Assembly: GCA_045640905.1 (NCBI GenBank)
Contig: JAZUFW010000054.1
Location: forward strand, 1 to 64,000
Source of the DNA: JAILLW01 sp045640905
Lineage (GTDB): Bacteria > Bacillota > Clostridia > Lachnospirales > Lachnospiraceae
Direction of reading: 5' to 3'
DNA: 64,000 nucleotides
Shown: positions 62,088 through 64,000 of the stretch, one piece after another
How positions within the stretch are numbered: the stretch's first letter is position 1
How the letters are laid out: every line of letters starts with the position of its first letter
Notes under the pieces: generated by a model
The model's database searches: none
What the model was told of the DNA's origin: nothing
Seen by the model: the letters and a program-made list of their open reading frames with translations, nothing else
Program-made: the position numbers and the translations under genes

Positions 62088-64000
62088 TAATCTTCTAACT
62101 CCTCATCTATCAGGTTAACGGAAACGAGCGCTGAAACACCCTTTTCCTGCATGGTGATACCATACAATCTGTCAGCCTGTTCCATTGTTCCTCGTCTGTG
62201 AGTGATAACAATGAACTGTGTGTTCTTGGTCAACTTATGAAGATACTGTGCAAACCTTACGACATTGCTTTCATCCAAAGCTGCCTCAATTTCATCAAGC
62301 AGACAGAAAGGTGACGGCTTAAGATTCTGAATGGCAAACAGCAATGCGATAGCTGTCAAAGCCTTTTCTCCTCCCGAAAGCTGCATCATATTCTGCAGTT
62401 TCTTTCCGGGCGGCTGCGCAATAATGCGTATTCCGGCTTCCAAAATATCCTCGTCTTCGATTAGTTCCAACGAACCGGTACCGCCTCCGAACAGCTCTTT
62501 AAATACCTTGTTAAACTCATTTCCGATTTCTTTAAACTTTTCGTTAAAGAGTTTACGCATGGCAGTATCCAATTCGACTATAATACCTTCCAAAGTCTTC
62601 GAAGCTTCAATCAAATCATCATGCTGCGTCTTTAAGAATGTATATCTTTCCATCAAGACTTTATAATCTTCAATGGCATTTACGTTGACATCACCCAGGC
62701 TCTTTATTTCACTCTTTAAGGTATTGGATTGCTTCTTCATTGCCGACAGATCGTTCATATTCTCATCACGCAAAGATACGGCATCTGTCAAAGTAATCTC
62801 ATACTCTTCCCACATGTAGCTTATCTGGTTTGAAAGACTTTCTTCCAGACGTTCCTTCTGGTTAGTCAGTCTGTAAACTTCCTTATCAAGGTTATTAAGT
62901 CTTTCCGACAAAGCTTCACGGTCGTCAAAGAATGTTTTTTGTTTTGCCATCAATTCTTCTTTACGCTTTGTATTTTCATTCAGTTTGCCTTCAGCATCTG
63001 TCTGTGCCGTAAAGGAAGCTTTGATGGTTTCTTCTATTTCTTTTATGTTGTTTTCTTTAACCGAAACATCACTTAACGATGTGGTATATGATTCGTCAAC
63101 CTCAGCAAGTTCAGCCTTCAGTCTGTCTATTTCGGAATTAATACGATCAACATTTTCCTGCTTGAACGAAACGGTTTGAAGTACTTTTGAAACCTCAACT
63201 TCCCAATCGGAAACCTTAGCCAAATGAACGGTCTCCTCTTCACGCTTCTTTTCAAGTTCTGCCTGAAGTTCATTAATCTTCTTTTCAACATTCTTTTCAA
63301 GTTCCAATGAAGAATTCAGTTCCAGATTAATCTCTTCTTTGTTCAGAGCTATTTCTTTAATCTGCGTTTCTATCTCGTTTTCTTCGTTCTTTAATTCCAA
63401 AGAGCCCTCGAAAGCTTCGTCCTTACGCTCTTTTGCTTTCAAGACATTTAATCGGGCAGTATTCTGTTCGATTAGTTTTCTCTGCTCGCTTGCCTTGTCT
63501 TCTTCTATCAAAAGGCGCAATTTATTACGCTTTTTCTTGGTTTCTTCAATCTCTTCAAGTATCTCATCGATACGAGCGGCATCCTCTTTAACCTGTTTCT
63601 CCAGTTCGTCGATTTCACGTCTTCTCGACAAGAGGTTTGAACTGTTTTTAAAAGTACCACCGGAAATGGCACCGCCGGGAACCAGTAATTCTCCTTCCAA
63701 AGTAACCATGCGAATTCCGTATTCATACTTCTTCGCAATCTTTACCGCATTATCTACGTTATCGACAACAAGGATTCGTCCGAGCATGGACTTGGCTACA
63801 TTCTGATACTTCTTTTCAATATTGACCAATTCATCAGCCATTCCGATAACACCTTTTTCATTAAGTGATTCGGGATTCTTGAACTCCTGAGGATTGGTTA
63901 TTGATGTCAAAGGTAAGAATGTCGCACGACCGGCCTTATGAAACTTGAGGTAGGAAATCATCTTCTTTGCGGTTTCTTCATCATCGGTAACGATATTCTG
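62087..64000 (-). CDS. smc: Chromosome segregation ATPase SMC, partial (C-terminal 637 residues)
   Basis: The frame enters from the right edge without a start, so the first visible Met at 63961 is internal. It begins within the hinge (ISYLKFHKAGRATFLPL), followed by a long coiled coil (about 110-470 of the visible part), then the C-terminal ABC half: LSGGEKALTAIALLFAIQ and Walker B CLLDEIEAALDE. It forms condensin with ScpAB. smc-ftsY is the conserved pair. Confidence 0.97.
   Translation of the reverse strand, partial: QNIVTDDEETAKKMISYLKFHKAGRATFLPLTSITNPQEFKNPESLNEKGVIGMADELVNIEKKYQNVAKSMLGRILVVDNVDNAVKIAKKYEYGIRMVTLEGELLVPGGAISGGTFKNSSNLLSRRREIDELEKQVKEDAARIDEILEEIEETKKKRNKLRLLIEEDKASEQRKLIEQNTARLNVLKAKERKDEAFEGSLELKNEENEIETQIKEIALNKEEINLELNSSLELEKNVEKKINELQAELEKKREEETVHLAKVSDWEVEVSKVLQTVSFKQENVDRINSEIDRLKAELAEVDESYTTSLSDVSVKENNIKEIEETIKASFTAQTDAEGKLNENTKRKEELMAKQKTFFDDREALSERLNNLDKEVYRLTNQKERLEESLSNQISYMWEEYEITLTDAVSLRDENMNDLSAMKKQSNTLKSEIKSLGDVNVNAIEDYKVLMERYTFLKTQHDDLIEASKTLEGIIVELDTAMRKLFNEKFKEIGNEFNKVFKELFGGGTGSLELIEDEDILEAGIRIIAQPPGKKLQNMMQLSGGEKALTAIALLFAIQNLKPSPFCLLDEIEAALDESNVVRFAQYLHKLTKNTQFIVITHRRGTMEQADRLYGITMQEKGVSALVSVNLIDEELED

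Overview
The window looks like the chromosome of an anaerobic, Gram-positive member of the Clostridia, most likely Lachnospiraceae. Support: AT-rich codon use, strong AGGAGG-type ribosome sites, the smc-ftsY / ylxM-ffh-rpsP-khpA-rimM-trmD-rplS-lepB-rbgA-rnhB order of Firmicutes, a short FlhB-like and a FliK-like gene beside rnhB, an EFR1-type flavodoxin/ferredoxin protein, a GGGtGRT-family protein and Firmicute-type LeuC/LeuD. This assignment is inferred from gene content, not from a marker-gene comparison. Almost all genes lie on the minus strand. The exceptions are a histidine phosphatase, a small lipoprotein, an 89-residue orphan and the potABCD operon. No prophage, complete insertion sequence, rRNA operon or CRISPR array was seen.

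Layout: 1-0.5 kb, start of a secreted protein that runs off the edge, then a short stretch of unassigned, possibly relic DNA. 0.8-10.3 kb: histidine phosphatase, a SurA-N-like membrane protein, then leuD, leuC, ilvC, two tandem acetolactate synthase small subunits, one large subunit, and a cobalamin methionine synthase without reactivation domain. 10.4-13.6 kb: lipoprotein, EFR1 flavodoxin/ferredoxin, GGGtGRT protein and NifU-like scaffold protein. 13.8-21.4 kb: topoisomerase III, an ATPase with degenerate nuclease-like tail, a GGDEF-EAL protein, asd and argH. 21.4-24.6 kb: tRNA-Thr(CGU) flanked by a 49-bp direct repeat and a large inverted repeat, then an apparently inactive GlgB-like protein. 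24.6-36.6 kb: serA-serC, an L,D-transpeptidase, ilvB-ilvD-leuB, yajC, tgt, a VanY-type carboxypeptidase and a beta-propeller lactonase. 36.7-40.5 kb: potABCD. 40.5-49.5 kb: proA, 5-formyl-THF cyclo-ligase, FAD oxidoreductase, flippase, a degenerate PgpH-like HD protein, phoH, a zinc-ribbon membrane protein and a MORN-repeat protein. 49.6-64 kb: the conserved ribosome/SRP cluster, with a GH25 muramidase and ilvA inserted between ylxM-ffh and ftsY-smc.

How the genes work together: the window holds most of branched-chain amino acid synthesis (ilvA, two ilvB, two small subunits, ilvC, ilvD, leuB, leuCD; leuA is not here) in separate clusters. It also holds single steps of Ser, Met, Thr/Lys (asd), Arg and Pro synthesis. 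The right end is the protein-export and ribosome-assembly core.

The least explained items are the NifU-like/GGGtGRT/EFR1 neighbourhood and three family members that appear to have lost catalytic residues: GlgB-like, PgpH-like HD and the ATPase-linked nuclease domain. A Trp-to-Tyr change in one acetolactate synthase and the repeat structure beside tRNA-Thr are further points. None is proven to be a new system; these are the places to look first.
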